DNA of 64,000 bases from Phymatolithon calcareum (GCA_977006965.1 OZ345361.1:1116001-1180000); one strand, 5' to 3'; counted from the stretch's first letter, positions 20,805 to 32,649 are shown. Translations and numbers: made by a program. The notes: a model not told the origin generated them from the sequence alone.

Positions 20805-22908
20805 CAGGTGATGCGCCAATTCCATTGCTATCAATTTAATTGCAATTTTTCCCAATTCCACAAAAATTGGTTCTTCGAACTGAATTGCAATTCGAATTGG
20901 TCGCACCTAATACTGAGGATCGTAGTAGATGTTATGGGGGGGCGAGTAAAGCAGAATGTTGAGGGAATCAACGTACTCACCTCATGTTCAGTACATGGTC
21001 TTTGTTCTAATAATACGCAGAGTACGTAGATGAACATTAGACAGAGCACATTAATCGGATGCAATAATCAACGTACTCACCTTATGTTCAGTACGTGGTC
21101 TTTGTTCCTGTAATACCCAGAGTACGTTCTGTAACTGGAGGAAGTGAGTTTTTCTTCGAAAAGGGTACTGGGTTCTCCAACCCGTACAATCATCTCAAGC
21201 GTTGCATTGGAGGTGGAAGCGAAGAACAGTTGCTAGAGATATACCGAGCCGTTCTTGCCGAGACGTTGAGATCCGGGTCGTCGTTCAGAGTTCAATCTTC
21301 AATGGTGATGAAGCTCACGGAACGTGAAAAGGCGATGAACAGCTATCTTCGGTTCATCATTTTCAAGTCTCCACCAATTGGATTTGTAGAGGACCGCGAA
21401 GTTAGTGCATTCTCCAAGCATGACGCTGCGTTCTGCAGATGAGGTGAAGCAGACGCGTGGGGCTCTAATGCATGACGCATGGACTCATAACGGGGTCCAC
21501 TACGTCGGTTTGTTTGCGTCGTACTGCCGCAAGGTCAAGGTTCTAGTGAATGGCAATTTGGTCGAAGAAGAGGTTCCAGTTGCACCGCTCATCGCCGTCA
21601 GCCTATGGGTGAAGCATCGGAAGCAACTAATGATTCTGGTACTACGGCTACGTCAGAGGTTACCAAGTTCACTGCCGAAGCGTATGTTCGATTCTTTGAA
21701 GACATTATGCACGATGTCTGCAAAATCGACGTGCATGAATGGACTGCTTGCCTGATAGCCGACATTTGCAGCGTTAACAAACTCATTGCAAAACTGATGG
21801 AGATTCAGAACGTGGGCTGTGCTAGCCACAAGTTACACTTGGAAGTACGTCGTATGATTGAGAAGGACAGGACGTTGTCGACCACTATCGAGTCTGTGCA
21901 TAATGTGATGAGAAACTGCCGGATGAAACTAAAAAACCGTGCGATTCTCCGCAATTTATGTAATCTCAGTCCAGTTATGAACAATACAACCGGATGCTCT
22001 ACAACGTATCTCATGATTCAACGGTTAAATCGTATCAGAAGTGCGTTAATTGCAACAGCGGATGCAAAAGATGCTGATCTAGTAATCGATCGAAGGAGCA
22101 GGTTCAAGAATAGAGTTGCTAAGTTTGCTGACCAGCTGGGCAAGATCAACACGGTGACCATGGAGCTGCAAAAGAGGGGTCTAACACTATCGGATGTACG
22201 TATGTTTTTGGATGAGTTACTTGATGGAATTGATTCTCTCCAATCTATTCCGGAATCAGCATTGTTTCAATACCAGTTGGGTGATTACTATATCTCTCCG
22301 ACATCTCAAATCGTGTAAGATGCTTCATTTGAGTCAGGAGTGGTGAAAATCCAACGTGGGGAGACGAACAGCACGTCAGAAGTTGAGAAAGAGAGGTGCA
22401 AGGGGCTATTACAAACACGAACGGAACAAGATGCTGAGATTGATGTGCACGAACCGATGAGTATGGCCGACAGACTAGAGAAACGGAAGAAGAACACCGG
22501 AAGCGCGGGATCGAAGGAATACTTTAACACCCAATTTATACTGGGGTCCGTTGCTGAGGTGGAGCGACTTTGGTCTATGGCGAAGTATATTCTACTACAC
22601 CATAAGAAGGGATCATCTCCTATTGTCTTTGAGGCGATGCTTTTTCTGAAAGTCAACCCCTCCTACTGGGATGAGCAAACCGTGAAGCAGGCTATGTATA
22701 TGGTTGTCCACCAACGTGTCGAGAGGGCTATCGAAGAAGATGAAGATTACATGCAGCTAGGTGAACTTGCTTGAATAAAGTATTGATGTCTATATTGTGG
22801 GAAGCCTTCAAATTGCAATGCGAATTGCTGCAAACAAAAGTGAGCAATTAAATTGATAAATTTCACCCGGGACTGCAATCGCAAACAATAGAATTGGCGC
22901 AACCCCTG
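20805..22908 (+). mobile_element. hAT-superfamily DNA transposon, complete ends, decayed transposase
   Basis: The terminal inverted repeats CAGGTGATGCGCCAATTC (left) and CAGGGGTTGCGCCAATTC (right, opposite strand) match over about 24 bp with few mismatches and show the CAGNG start typical of hAT. An exact 8-bp target duplication ATAGTAAT lies at 20797-20804 and 22909-22916, the length expected of hAT. The interior encodes hAT transposase pieces. A 5' subterminal stretch is duplicated in tandem (about 57 bp at 20967 and again at 21067, both starting ATCAACGTACTCACC). Length 2104 bp. Confidence 0.9.
21095..22774 (+). pseudogene. hAT transposase, frameshifted
   Basis: Family blocks appear in order. 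A BED-finger-like segment comes first (GTGFSNPYNHLKRC), then SPPIGFVEDREVSAFSK, then GALMHDAWTHNGVHYVGLFA (usual HDGWT), then WTACLIADICSVNKLI and VGCASHKLHLEV. The C-terminal dimerisation block follows (EVERLWSMAKYIL, FEAMLFLKVNPSYW). The reading moves between frames near 21430 and 21602, and a TAA at 22316 separates the last part, so no full-length transposase can be made. In several places aspartate or asparagine expected in the catalytic core is replaced (IADIC for IADN). This is a relic. Confidence 0.85.
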
Positions 22909-22941
22909 ATAGTAATATATATTACTATCCCCTGCTGTAGT

Positions 22942-23287
22942 GCAGTCTCAGTGTATAGGGCAACCACGTCCCACCTACATGCAAAACGATCAAGGAAGGC
23001 ACCTAACGTCTGCGGCCAGACGGCGCAACTATCTCTTACCGTACTTCTCAGAGTTTCGGCAGGAAGGACACTCTCGTGATTGATCTTCGTGAGATTTGGT
23101 TCAAAATGGATACGATGACATCAAAAAGTCCCATGATTCTCCTGAAAAATCTGGAAATTAATGATGAATCGGCGCGCCACGTTCTTTCCTGCGCTGCACA
23201 GGTGGAATACGGGCTGCGGATTCACACTATGGATATGGGCTATCATCTTGCGCATTGCTTGTCTGCGCACTCCCGGTCATTTGAACC
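22942..23287. other. Intergenic spacer
   Basis: No gene or repeat was recognised in these 350 bp after the hAT insertion site. Confidence 0.4.
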
Positions 23288-23957
23288 TTAAAATTGTACG
23301 GAGTCGCTCGCAGTACGAGATGACGGGCAAATATTGCTATTAACGTTTGAAGCTGTCTCGATTTTTTCAACATGTTCTGAAGTCACATTTGAATAACGGT
23401 CCGTTTCAAGCTTAGTCGAATGAATAATGTGACCACCGATTTCCGAAATTGGTAGTGTTAGCTCTTGGTTTATGGCTGTAATACTATCAGGCTCCGACTC
23501 AATGTTAAACCGTTTTCCATAACCATTCTGGACTTCATCAGGGAATCCACTCAGCGTTCCGTTAACAGCTTCTGTTTCACAGCCATCCGCATCAAGCTCT
23601 CCAACAGACGTTCCATCGAATCTCACGGATTCTTTTAGATTTCTCTTGGTGGGCCGGTGAAGCTTCTTGTCCAGTACATGGGCTTTCTTCCTTCTCCTCG
23701 CTGATTTTCGCTCTTCGGCTGCTATAAGGCCTTTTTCGCTGCTTGTTATCGCCTTCTACGGGGGTTTTCATGGTCTTTTTTCGGTATGAACCTTCCCTTG
23801 GAACCTATACCATCATCTTCCGTTTTTCTACGTCTCGCAAAATGCTATTCAATGCTTTTATGCGTGTTTGGCACACCAAAGAGTCATCCGATTTCCGTAC
23901 ACGACGTTCCTCTGCTCCCGTGATTCGAGCTTCCAGAGTTTTCAGAATTGTTTAATT
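23288..23957 (-). CDS. Possible multi-exon gene for a charged coiled-coil protein
   Basis: Minus-strand frames with protein-like composition. A first part (about 23950-23800) reads LEARITGAEERRVRK then IKALNSILRDVEKRKM, a probable coiled coil. After a possible short intron (GTATAG...CCGTAG, about 55 nt) another reads KGLIAAEERKSARRRKKAHV, then KKLHRPTKRNLKE, and runs to a stop at 23288 through an acidic tail. Two other frames are also open across the junction, so the exon structure is unsettled and no start codon was found. Function unknown. Confidence 0.3.
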
Positions 23958-24590
23958 TGCATCTTCCGATAATAATGTCGTAATACGCGATAGCAGAAAG
24001 GCTGTCATGTGCTTATTAGTGCGCAGTGATCAACTACAGCACTGGAACGGCATTATATGGTTCTCTCGTTTCCTGGGCACCATTAAATCGAATCAGGATG
24101 TCCAATGGTATCCGCCACGGATGGGTGGCGACTTTGGAGGAAAATGGGATGCTTCGATCGTCGGGGACACTTTCACTGCGCATTTTCCTGTCCTAAACGT
24201 GTTGAAAAAGATGCAATTGTCCGCAGACCGCGGCCACACCGTGGTGTAGCAATCGCAACACCACCCACTCTTCCATTTCCTGCGGCATCTTTTTAAATCG
24301 CTCGCAGGTCTTCGATTTTTCTTAAACATAGAAATGCGTTCATCCAACTGTTGCTACGGAGGCGAAGATCATTTTTCACCTATTAGGACATCTATCAGAG
24401 CTGTGGGCGTCGAAAGATTGCTCTTCAAAAGAAGCCTACGGCTGTCCTCGACCGCGCATTCTGGCTGGCAATCGCAGGTTTTGCCCAATTTCCATCCAGA
24501 ATTGTGTGATATGACACCCATCTCATACCTATCAAGCTCTTTTGCCATTTGTATGCCAAAAATTGCACATAGAGTCCAGTCTGTGTTGTA

Positions 24591-25070
24591 CCGTCGATCC
24601 TCGATTTTTGCATAGGCCATGTCAGCTACCCTGATATTCAAAAATCGGGGTAATTCATGTATCGAAGTTGTATCATAGCAAAAATAAAACAATTACAGCT
24701 CAAGATTACAATTTATTTCAATTTTGAAGAAGCTGTGCTGTACCACATTGGGAATCCAGCCGATATTTGTAGTCGAAACAGCGTCATTGAGCATTTTCCG
24801 GCTGTGCTGCACATCGCAATTGTTCACGTACAGAACTCCAAGTTGCCCAAGGGACTTCTCTCATAGAAAATCCCCAATGTTGGGCGTTGAATACAGGAGC
24901 CCTAAAAATAATCAAAAAATAGCCTTTCGGTTTGAAGCTATCAGTTTAGATATTCCATATTCGAGTATTCAGAAATCCTTTATTTTTGTTAAAATTTAAT
25001 GCGAAACCGACTTCGGACAGGCATTCTGTATTCAAAAAATCGAGGATATTCAAAAATCGAGGACCGACTG
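24591..25070. mobile_element. pogo/Tc1-like MITE (480 bp)
   Basis: The left end CCGTCGATCCTCGATTTTTG and the right end (opposite strand) CAGTCGGTCCTCGATTTTTG match at 17 of 20 positions. Each is flanked by TA (24589-24590, 25071-25072), the target duplication of the Tc1/mariner/pogo superfamily. CAGTnnnnCCTCG is typical of pogo/Tigger ends. The end motif is partly repeated just inside the right terminus. There is no transposase frame. Confidence 0.7.
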
Positions 25071-26541
25071 TACTGTACTTTTTCTAGGAAGACGAGACTG
25101 TTAATATGGAGAGTCCCATTATGCATGCGCACAACGGTAGGAGTCTCCTCTACCACACGTGGACTGCAAACTATTACCTATTCAAAACCATTGCGCACTG
25201 CTTCCACCAGATTGGTCGGGAGGAAATTGCAAACACGCAGATACTAAAGCGGCAGAAGAAGGCAAAAACCACTCTGTAAGAAGTTTCGGGCCACTGGCAC
25301 GAGGAAAGAGGGATAGGCTCCGCCTCCTATGACGAATCTAATGTGTTAACCATCGACAAGAAACAGTATCCTCCAAGATTTGATAAAGACTAACTGTGCG
25401 ACTATTAAAATAAAATTATCACAAAAGCCAAATTAGTCTCCATATCTCAGTGAACCTGCCTTTGCATTAGTAGCAAGCCTGCATGACCATTGCAGCGAAG
25501 CGCAAGAAAGAGATTATGCAGACTGAAGAAGTTATCGAGGCATTGGGGAGGAGAGACGCCAGTAGACTCGACGGAACATTTTTGGATGAGACTTCGCATG
25601 AAAGATCCTGAACGCCGCCAAGTAGAAGCTCCACTTGTCGGAGGCACATTAAAGTGACTTTCAGTATCATAAAACCACATCAAGTCTAAGAAACATGTCG
25701 ACTGCCAATGAGTTCTATCTTGGGCGGCTCTTTTTTGAATGGTGCGATGACAGTAGTATTGGTTAAAAAGTGGACTGTTTGTGCGGGGAAGACGTTAGGG
25801 TATCAGCACCGCCGTGTGCTCTTCAGCTCCACTGAGAGGTGTGTCGACGGCACTGACGTTATTTAAACTGATAGGATATTCCACGCTCTGCATTACGCCA
25901 TGTTAGTAAAACGCAGAGAAAACTTTCCAAACTTTCTACAATACGATTTATTGAAAAACGTTATTAAAATAATCTCGAAACAATGAATATTCGGCAAAGG
26001 CTGACACATAAGCTGCTTCTCGCTCGTTGTTGGTCCTTTTCCTGGTCTTATTAGCCTTCCGCAATACACTCCTCCGATTAGTTACCAACGGATATGGTAT
26101 GCATTAATATTCATCATGCCTGCAATCAGCCTTGGGTCCAATTTAATTTTCATTGCAATGAATTGCAATATGCAATAGCAGTACCTAATTGCGCTTTGCT
26201 CCCTCTATTGCAAGATAAGGTTGGGTTTATCTTGAAAAGGGGTGATCTCTGTGATGCGATGATGAGATGCCTCAGTCTAAGATACGATAAGGATCGCCGC
26301 TTAAATAGGGCGGGAGCGAGCAATTGCACACCCTGCAAAAAGGGGGGGCAATAACCGACGCTAGACTAATAATCGCAAGGGGCCGTTACGTAATCCTTGA
26401 GAGTGCAAGTGTCGTTCATTACACCCCTGCAACATTTCGTGTCTACAGCGTTACCGATCGCTTCGCCGCCGCCAATGCCGTTCATTTGAATATGCCACTG
26501 ACTAACACCGAGCGTATAAATCAGACGCCGTCGGATTCTGC

Positions 26542-26605
26542 AGAGTCCCTTTGGAAGCGGTCGTTCGAGAAACGCGTTGCTTAAACGACCGCTTCCAAAG
26601 AGACT
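26542..26605. repeat. 22-bp inverted repeat (hairpin)
   Basis: GAGTCCCTTTGGAAGCGGTC(GT) pairs with 26584-26605 with one mismatch, around a 20-base loop. Confidence 0.85.
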
Positions 26606-27087
26606 CTTCATCGGGGACGAGGCATTACGGCTACATTGCATCCAGGGGTTGAACCATATTATTTTTTACGGCATTCGCCAGAGTACGAAGTTTCGTAATA
26701 GCAATACAGGCAATAACCACCAATATGTATTGCAATAAAAGTCCTTGCAGCAATAATCTCACCAATAAACCAAATTTAGTCAGCACTTGACGTCCTGCGA
26801 GGCATCATCATCATCGTCAACCACCTTCGCCATCGGAATAGCCGAAAGAAACGGCAACGCAAGCTCCTCTGGTTTCTCGAAACGTACCATTCACCTTGAC
26901 GCTCACCTTTTTCATAGATACGCTTTTCGGTCACACGCCTGTGCACGTGTCTACGGAATATTACATGTACCTGTAAAAGGGTTCGGCTGACACCGTCCAC
27001 AAATTGCACAACGAATCGCTATGAATGCAAGCTCCTGTCGTTGATCCCACTCTACACATTCGAGTTGAAATCTAGATTTGACTCGGG

Positions 27088-27131
27088 AGATGGACCTCTA
27101 GTAGGAGAATCATCCTTTTAGAGGTCCATCT
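27088..27131. repeat. 13-bp perfect inverted repeat
   Basis: AGATGGACCTCTA at 27088-27100 is exactly complementary to 27119-27131. Confidence 0.8.
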
Positions 27132-27423
27132 GATATCCCCATGCCCTCACAGTACAAGTGTAAAAAAACGTTTATAATGAATTTTGATTTCAAATCGTTC
27201 TGCCTGAAATTAATTGCAACTGCTTCAAGACATGGCATCACAGTTCCCTGGGTCATAAAAACATGCAGCCGTACCCCACAAGCCAAAGAAAAATTCAAAA
27301 AGAGAACGGTGTGAATTCTCCTAGTTACAAAACGATGAAGTGTAGATAGAGTCTCGAGATAAAGAGTAGCGAATCTTCCTGCGCATGAGGAGAGCCTACT
27401 TTGACATTAGACCTGTATGATAA

Positions 27424-29733
27424 TTGAAATGTTTATTTTTTGTAAAAATATGGCCGCTCTCAATTCCGAGATACAGTCTCCCTTTTTGCCAAGATCTCAT
27501 TGATTCGGAAACCGTGACCATGAGCAATAGCAGCGAAAAGTCAACAACTTGCGCAGGTCGTCGAGATGATGCAACTTGCATCACATCTTCGTTCGTTTTA
27601 ACGCCCTCCTTGTGCAGAGAAAATCGAGGGCGCACCTGTGTCGAGGATATCTCACGGAGAACAAGCGCTTTTCGACGCGCCGCTAAGAAGTGCAGGCGTC
27701 TCCGGTCGAGCGCCAAGCGAACTGAAAAAAATTATGGATTCCTCAATGCGCCAATTTACATGAGACTTGAATCGAAAGCCCCTGTATCCTGGGCGGATGA
27801 GGAATACGACGTTGTCGTAGTGGGAGCAGGGCATTCTGGTTGCGAAGCAGCACTAGCCGCTTCGAAATTGGGTGTAAAAACACTCTTAGTCACTCTGAAT
27901 CTCGACAAAATTGCCTGGCAGCCATGTAACCCTGCTGTTGGTGGACCGGCAAAGTCGACCCTTGTGCACGAAGTCGATGCCTTGGGCGGTTGGATTGGAC
28001 GTTTGGCGGATCGTACGTATTTGCAACGCCGCGTTTTAAACCGTTCAAAGGGACCCGCAGTGTGGGCGTTGCGTGCACAAACAGACAAAAGGGAGTATTC
28101 GCAAGAAATGACTCGCATTTTGAATGAACGAGCAATGGGTCCGCAAAGTCTGTTAGACATTCGTGAGGGAATGATTGACGACATTATTCTTGGGAGAAAT
28201 GATGAAGTCGTAGGCGTCAAAACGTACTTCGGCTCTGCCTTTCGAACGAAAGCCGTCATCATCACTTCAGGCACTTTTCTTGGTGGCACTATTTGGGTTG
28301 GAGGCAAATCTATGCCGGCTGGGCGCGCCGGGGAAATGCCGGCGATAGGGCTTACTGAAACATTGCAAAGACTTGGTCTTGAGACCGGTCGCTTAAAAAC
28401 AGGTACCCCATCTCGCGTCGACTCGCGCTCGGTGGATTTCTCAGTCATGGAACAGCAATTGTCCGATGAAGACGATCATTGGTTCAGCTATGACCCTGCA
28501 GAATGGAATCCCCGGGAGACTATGCCATGCTATCTTACGCGCACAACAGAGGAGACGCACAGGATCATTCGCGACAATCTGCATCGAACGCCAAAGTATG
28601 GTGGTTTCATGAAATCAACGGGCCCGCGCTACTGTCCAAGCATCGAGGACAAAATTGTTCGCTTTAAAGACAAGTTCTCGCATCAGGTGTTTATCGAGCC
28701 TGAGGGTCGTACCATTCCAGAGCTTTACATCCAAGGTTGTAGCACTGGTCTACCCGAGGACGTGCAATGCGCGATGCTGCGATCGATTCCAGGTCTAGAG
28801 CGTGCGAAAATGGTGCGTCCGGCATACTCCGTCGATTACGATTACGTCCCAGCGACACAGCTGCGTAGGACGTTGATGGCGAAAAACTGCGAGGGCTTGT
28901 TTCTCGCTGGACAAGTGTGCGGGACGACGGGGTATGAGGAAGCGGCTGCACAGGGGCTCATCGCGGGTATTAACGCGGCGAAACTGGCGCGTGGTGATGA
29001 CATGATCACTTTGGAGAGGGGTGGATCCTTCATAGGGACCATGATTGATGATTTGTGTACGAAGGAATTATTGGAGCCTTATCGTGTCCTCACGTCAAGA
29101 TCTGAATATCGATTGTCCCTTCGAGGAGATAATGCTGATTCACGGTTGACTCCATTGGGACACGAGATTGGAATGGTGGATGATGCGCATTGGAAACGAT
29201 TTGAGGAAAAGTCGGCTCGAATCGGTGCAGAGCAGGAGAGACTTCGAAATACCCGAATAGGAGAAAATGACACCCGACTAATGAATTTGGTTAGTCGATG
29301 CGATGTGGTGGCGAAGGAGAGTTCTACGCTGGCCGAACTTTTGCGACAACCTGTGGTGACGTACAAGAATCTAGAAGATGTGGGATTGGGCGGGACCTTG
29401 AATAATGCGTTTGAACGGGAGCGGGTGCAAACGGAGGTGAAGTACGAAGGGTATATCAAGAGACAATCTGAAGAAATTTCGAAGACAGCTAAGTCACACA
29501 GTCTGAAGCTAGACGCTGACTTAGACTACAACACTGTATCCGGGCTACGGTTGGAGGCCAGGGAGAAACTGAGAAAGTTCAAACCGGAGACAATTGGGGA
29601 TGCGCTTGAAATTGGTGGTGTTAATCCAGCAGACGTGACTGCGTTGATGGTGCATATTCAGAAAGAAGCTCGTCGAATGAGAGCACGACGACGCGAATCA
29701 GCATCGAACAGAGCCAGGATAGCTCATAAATAG
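27424..29733 (+). CDS. MTO1: tRNA U34 carboxymethylaminomethyl-modification enzyme, organellar (MnmG/MTO1)
   Basis: With MnmE/GTPBP3 this FAD enzyme installs the carboxymethylaminomethyl group on wobble uridine of organellar tRNAs. The frame has 769 codons. [17 protein letters not shown] at residue 33 (27520) is an equally likely start, and 95-130 Arg/Ser-rich residues form a targeting leader. FAD site [20 protein letters not shown] (132-151). [17 protein letters not shown] and the [16 protein letters not shown] block follow. Family signatures are [15 protein letters not shown] and [17 protein letters not shown]. The C-terminal helical domain binds MnmE. No introns. Mitochondrial versus plastid targeting cannot be decided from the leader. 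Confidence 0.93.
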   Translation: MKCLFFVKIWPLSIPRYSLPFCQDLIDSETVTMSNSSEKSTTCAGRRDDATCITSSFVLTPSLCRENRGRTCVEDISRRTSAFRRAAKKCRRLRSSAKRTEKNYGFLNAPIYMRLESKAPVSWADEEYDVVVVGAGHSGCEAALAASKLGVKTLLVTLNLDKIAWQPCNPAVGGPAKSTLVHEVDALGGWIGRLADRTYLQRRVLNRSKGPAVWALRAQTDKREYSQEMTRILNERAMGPQSLLDIREGMIDDIILGRNDEVVGVKTYFGSAFRTKAVIITSGTFLGGTIWVGGKSMPAGRAGEMPAIGLTETLQRLGLETGRLKTGTPSRVDSRSVDFSVMEQQLSDEDDHWFSYDPAEWNPRETMPCYLTRTTEETHRIIRDNLHRTPKYGGFMKSTGPRYCPSIEDKIVRFKDKFSHQVFIEPEGRTIPELYIQGCSTGLPEDVQCAMLRSIPGLERAKMVRPAYSVDYDYVPATQLRRTLMAKNCEGLFLAGQVCGTTGYEEAAAQGLIAGINAAKLARGDDMITLERGGSFIGTMIDDLCTKELLEPYRVLTSRSEYRLSLRGDNADSRLTPLGHEIGMVDDAHWKRFEEKSARIGAEQERLRNTRIGENDTRLMNLVSRCDVVAKESSTLAELLRQPVVTYKNLEDVGLGGTLNNAFERERVQTEVKYEGYIKRQSEEISKTAKSHSLKLDADLDYNTVSGLRLEAREKLRKFKPETIGDALEIGGVNPADVTALMVHIQKEARRMRARRRESASNRARIAHK

Positions 29734-30040
29734 AGTGACTCCCTTCAAGTAAAACGTCAGATACAATTGACATCTTGAATCTGGCAGACGTCGACAAGGC
29801 TTCTATTTCAGCCTACAGACGAAGGCTGCGTGAACGGCTTTACATCTAATATGTTATGAGTTATTGGTCAATTAGACTTAAGGGAACCGACTGTGCCCGT
29901 GCAGTGAGTCTCGAAAATTCCATCCTGTCCGCAATCTTTCTGTCCGGAAAGTGCGAACCGCATCGGCAGCACGCCGTTGAAACCGCACGCCACCCAGAGC
30001 GGGGCTTGGGATCCAAAATCCATTTAAAGTCGCTTTATGC
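29734..30040. other. Convergent spacer between MnmG and DPM1 genes
   Basis: 307 bp separating two converging stop codons; presumably both 3' untranslated regions and polyadenylation sites. Nothing else seen. Confidence 0.5.
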
Positions 30041-30838
30041 CTATGCCCATGCCAGCATCCACAGCCCTTTCAAGTAATGTGCAATTTCATCAGTACCCAT
30101 TTTCGACACGCCAAACAAACGGTCCACAAACGTGATTGGAATCTCCTCAATATGCATTCCGAGTTTGCGCGCACGTACAATGATCTCCATCTGGAACACA
30201 TACCCAGTGCTCTGCATTCGCGCCATGATGTCGTTAAAACAAGAACGGCGGTAAAGACGATAGCTCCCTGTGAGATCGGATACGCCAGGATTGAGCAAAA
30301 CTTGCGCGAGAAAATTGGCGACGCGTGAAACAAGCTTGCGACGCAACGCCCAGCCGCAAACGCCACCTCCTGCTGAATAGCGAGTTCCAGTGACAACGTC
30401 GCAATTGGACTCCTTCTGCCGTTGGATGAAGGCCGGCAGGAACTTTGGGTGATGTGACATGTCAGCGTCCATGATGACGACGAAGTCACCTGTCGCATGT
30501 TTTGCTCCATGCACGTACGCTGAACCGAGTCCGAGCTTCGCTTCTCGCGGGGCGAGTACGATGTGATCGGCACCGTAAACGCGCTGTAGTTCTTTGGCAA
30601 TTTGCAATGTGCCGTCTGGCGAGGCGTCGTCAATTACGACGATTTCGAAGTCCACAGCTGCAGTCTCGAAAGCCTCTGCTAGGAAGTAGACCATGTATGG
30701 CAGGTTCTCGCGTTCATTGTATGTTGGCAAGAGAACAGAGTACTTGCTACTGCTGGGCAACGGCGGCGCCATTGCTTGCAAGTTTGGACGAGGAAGGTGA
30801 CGCGGGGAGGCCCACAACGGAAGGGGCGGTACTTTCAC
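30041..30838 (-). CDS. DPM1: Dolichol-phosphate mannosyltransferase catalytic subunit
   Basis: Transfers mannose from GDP-mannose to dolichyl phosphate at the ER membrane, supplying mannose for N-glycans, GPI anchors and O-mannosylation. 265 aa, GT2/GT-A fold. Visible motifs are SVLLPTYNERENLPYMV (34-50), the nucleotide-binding DDASPDG (70-76) and the metal site DADMSHHPKF (124-133). The GTRYSAGGGVCGW and SDLTGSYRLYRR blocks follow. There is no C-terminal transmembrane segment, so it is the short human-type DPM1 that needs DPM2/DPM3-like anchors. The family core begins around residue 33, so the first 22 residues may be untranslated (second Met at residue 23). Divergent from the 31000 gene over 161 bp. 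Confidence 0.92.
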   Translation of the reverse strand: MKVPPLPLWASPRHLPRPNLQAMAPPLPSSSKYSVLLPTYNERENLPYMVYFLAEAFETAAVDFEIVVIDDASPDGTLQIAKELQRVYGADHIVLAPREAKLGLGSAYVHGAKHATGDFVVIMDADMSHHPKFLPAFIQRQKESNCDVVTGTRYSAGGGVCGWALRRKLVSRVANFLAQVLLNPGVSDLTGSYRLYRRSCFNDIMARMQSTGYVFQMEIIVRARKLGMHIEEIPITFVDRLFGVSKMGTDEIAHYLKGLWMLAWA

Positions 30839-30999
30839 ACGTGTGAAACCCCCAACGATGCACCAGTTTGCGTCTGAACTCTGATTGGCTCCAAATGCCT
30901 TCAGGTGAGGATGAGCATCACGCCTATTGTGCTGCTCAATGTCGCGGCCTGCCCGTGCGGCTCTAGGTCCAAGTCACGAGAGATCAGCACCGTTAAGCG
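30839..30999. promoter_or_regulatory. Shared divergent promoter of DPM1 and the 31000 gene
   Basis: Only 161 bp lie between two start codons that point away from each other, so both promoters must share or overlap this stretch. ACACGTGTGA-like palindromic sequence lies next to the DPM1 start. Inference from gene spacing; no element was tested. Confidence 0.4.
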
Positions 31000-31419
31000 A
31001 TGCCTGCAATTACAAACATTAGAACCCCTGCGACTAGCTTGGTAGTTACGACAATGCGGAACGTAATTCAGGGGTCTACCAAGTCGTGGGTACTCTTTAA
31101 GAACGGAAGTGTTGTTGTTGTACCCGAAAGAGCCGATCTCGGGGACAAGAACCTTCGCGATTATGCTGTGGACTTGATGCAATTGGCAGGGCCTGTCGCA
31201 GCTGGAACGGCGCATGGCGATTTCAATGTGATTACTCTGGACGATGACCAAGGCTGGGTTGTAACCTCTCACCACCCCGACTTGTTGACTCTCGTGCTGC
31301 CGTCACAAGCGAACGCAAGCTCGAGTGATATGACCGTGGGTTTGATTGGGCGAGGAAACCGGCACAGTGACAGCGAGCAGACTATCGTTGTACATGTGGA
31401 AGACAACTTTGGAGCGTAA
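31000..31419 (+). CDS. Hypothetical protein (139 aa), soluble
   Basis: Unrecognised. The composition is that of a compact soluble protein: a short Thr/Ala N-terminus, a strand-rich core (SWVLFKNGSVVVVPER), a central GPVAAGTAHGDFNVI loop, then DQGWVVTSHHPDLLTLVLP with a His-His pair. The C-terminal part (VGLIGRGNRHSDSE) ends in a strand. There is no signal peptide, membrane segment or cysteines. The single frame starts at the first ATG, 161 bp from DPM1. A general single-domain cytosolic role is all that can be said. Confidence 0.6.
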   Translation: MPAITNIRTPATSLVVTTMRNVIQGSTKSWVLFKNGSVVVVPERADLGDKNLRDYAVDLMQLAGPVAAGTAHGDFNVITLDDDQGWVVTSHHPDLLTLVLPSQANASSSDMTVGLIGRGNRHSDSEQTIVVHVEDNFGA

Positions 31420-31673
31420 AAGCCGGCTTGGACCTTAGTTGCTTACCAGGACGTCGATGTCAACGGGGTGCTCATTGTATTCGGCAAAGATATTACCTTT
31501 TCTGTACATAGTGGGGAATGTCGAACCGCTATCCGTCAAATTTGGAGTCAAAACAAAGAACGCGAAAGCCGGCAACGGCATGGCTCTGGCTGGGTTCACT
31601 TTTGTTGCCGATACAAAGCTTCATGGGTATCGACCACAATATGGAGGCATGAATTGTCACTCATTTGATCTTT

Positions 31674-32126
31674 TCAGTAATTATTCGGTCGATCTGTAAA
31701 TTCCACTACAAGAGATTCTTCTTCGACAGAAACAATGTCGCCTCCTAGCAATTTTCTCCCTCTTCTAGTTTCCACTTGTCCGTTCACAAGGACGGTTCCC
31801 TCTTGTATCTTCAGCTTGGCTTGCCCACCTGTATCTGCAAGGCCTTGAATTTTCAAAAATCCATCCTGCACTCATCACATTATGCCAGTCTCGCAGACTT
31901 AGCTTAGTTCGCGCAGTTCTGAACGGAGCAGATGTGTAGAATGAGAAACACTTACCAAGCGGATGTATTCTCGTCCTTGTGTGTCCAATTGTCGACGCGC
32001 AAGCAAGACTGCACGTCTAGTTTTCGGTGGACGCGTGCATACTGCTCGGGATAAGCAGCTTCGCCGAATCCAAATGCCTCGTGTCAAGACAGACTGAAAC
32101 GCGGCAACCGAGGGCAGCGCATTCAT
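31674..32126 (-). CDS. Organelle-targeted S4-domain RNA-binding protein, two exons
   Basis: Exon 1 is 32126-31956, encoding a basic leader (VLTRGIWIRRSCLSRAVC) ending REYIRL. A 90-nt intron (31955-31866, GTAAGT...TGCAG) follows. Exon 2 is 31865-31674. Splicing joins REYIRL to DGFLKIQGLADTGGQAK, which exactly completes the small S4 domain of YaaA/YbcJ-type proteins (GGQAKLKIQEGTVLVNG, then ETRRGRKLLGGD). These bind structured RNA, often rRNA. The spliced product is about 120 aa, with about 50 residues of Arg-rich leader suggesting plastid or mitochondrial import. Without splicing neither half gives a complete domain. Confidence 0.83.
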
Positions 32127-32649
32127 TGATGGTGCGACACTTGCTGACGACGAAAGAGATCAATCATGGAGATTCCCTGGACATGATCCATATCAAAAGC
32201 TGTGCCGTTTTGCCCGAGTGCGTTATTTCATCATGCCGATTTGTGCACCATTCGCAGTGCACTCGTCTTGATGAAAATAAAATAAGCACCTATTGACGCC
32301 GATGAGTGCACTCAGAGACAAAAAGCCAGGCTAGCATGCCACGCTCATTCGGCGATGATGAGCGGATGACACAGAGCAGGGGCTGATGACCGCGGCTGCT
32401 GCGAGGGCGGGAATGGCCGTAGGCTTGAAAACTGGTAACGAAGCGAAGGTGCGCAGATGGGAAGATGGTCTCTGCAGGACTGAGGTTTTCTTTTTTTAAC
32501 TCATCAGCGCCCGACCGCTGGAGAAGCGCGCGGGTTGAGAACATAGAACGAATGGTGAGCATGAAATTTTCAAATGAGTTTATTTCAAATATGGATATTC
32601 ATATTTGCCTTCATTGCTCTGCCACTCTGTATCGATCCACATCAAGATA

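Larger units (their letters stand above)
20791..22934. repeat. 32-bp perfect palindrome split by the hAT insertion
   Basis: The left part CAGGGGATAGTAAT (20791-20804) and the right part (22917-22934) rejoin, once the hAT element and one copy of its 8-bp duplication are removed, into a perfect 32-bp palindrome beginning CAGGGGATAGTAATAT. CTGTAGT flanks it on both sides (20784-20790, 22935-22941). Confidence 0.85.
23958..27423. other. 3.5-kb gene-free transposon-derived region
   Basis: AT-rich with frequent AATTGCAAT-like words, as in the hAT ends nearby. It holds the pogo-like MITE and two hairpins listed separately; no gene was recognised. Confidence 0.45.
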
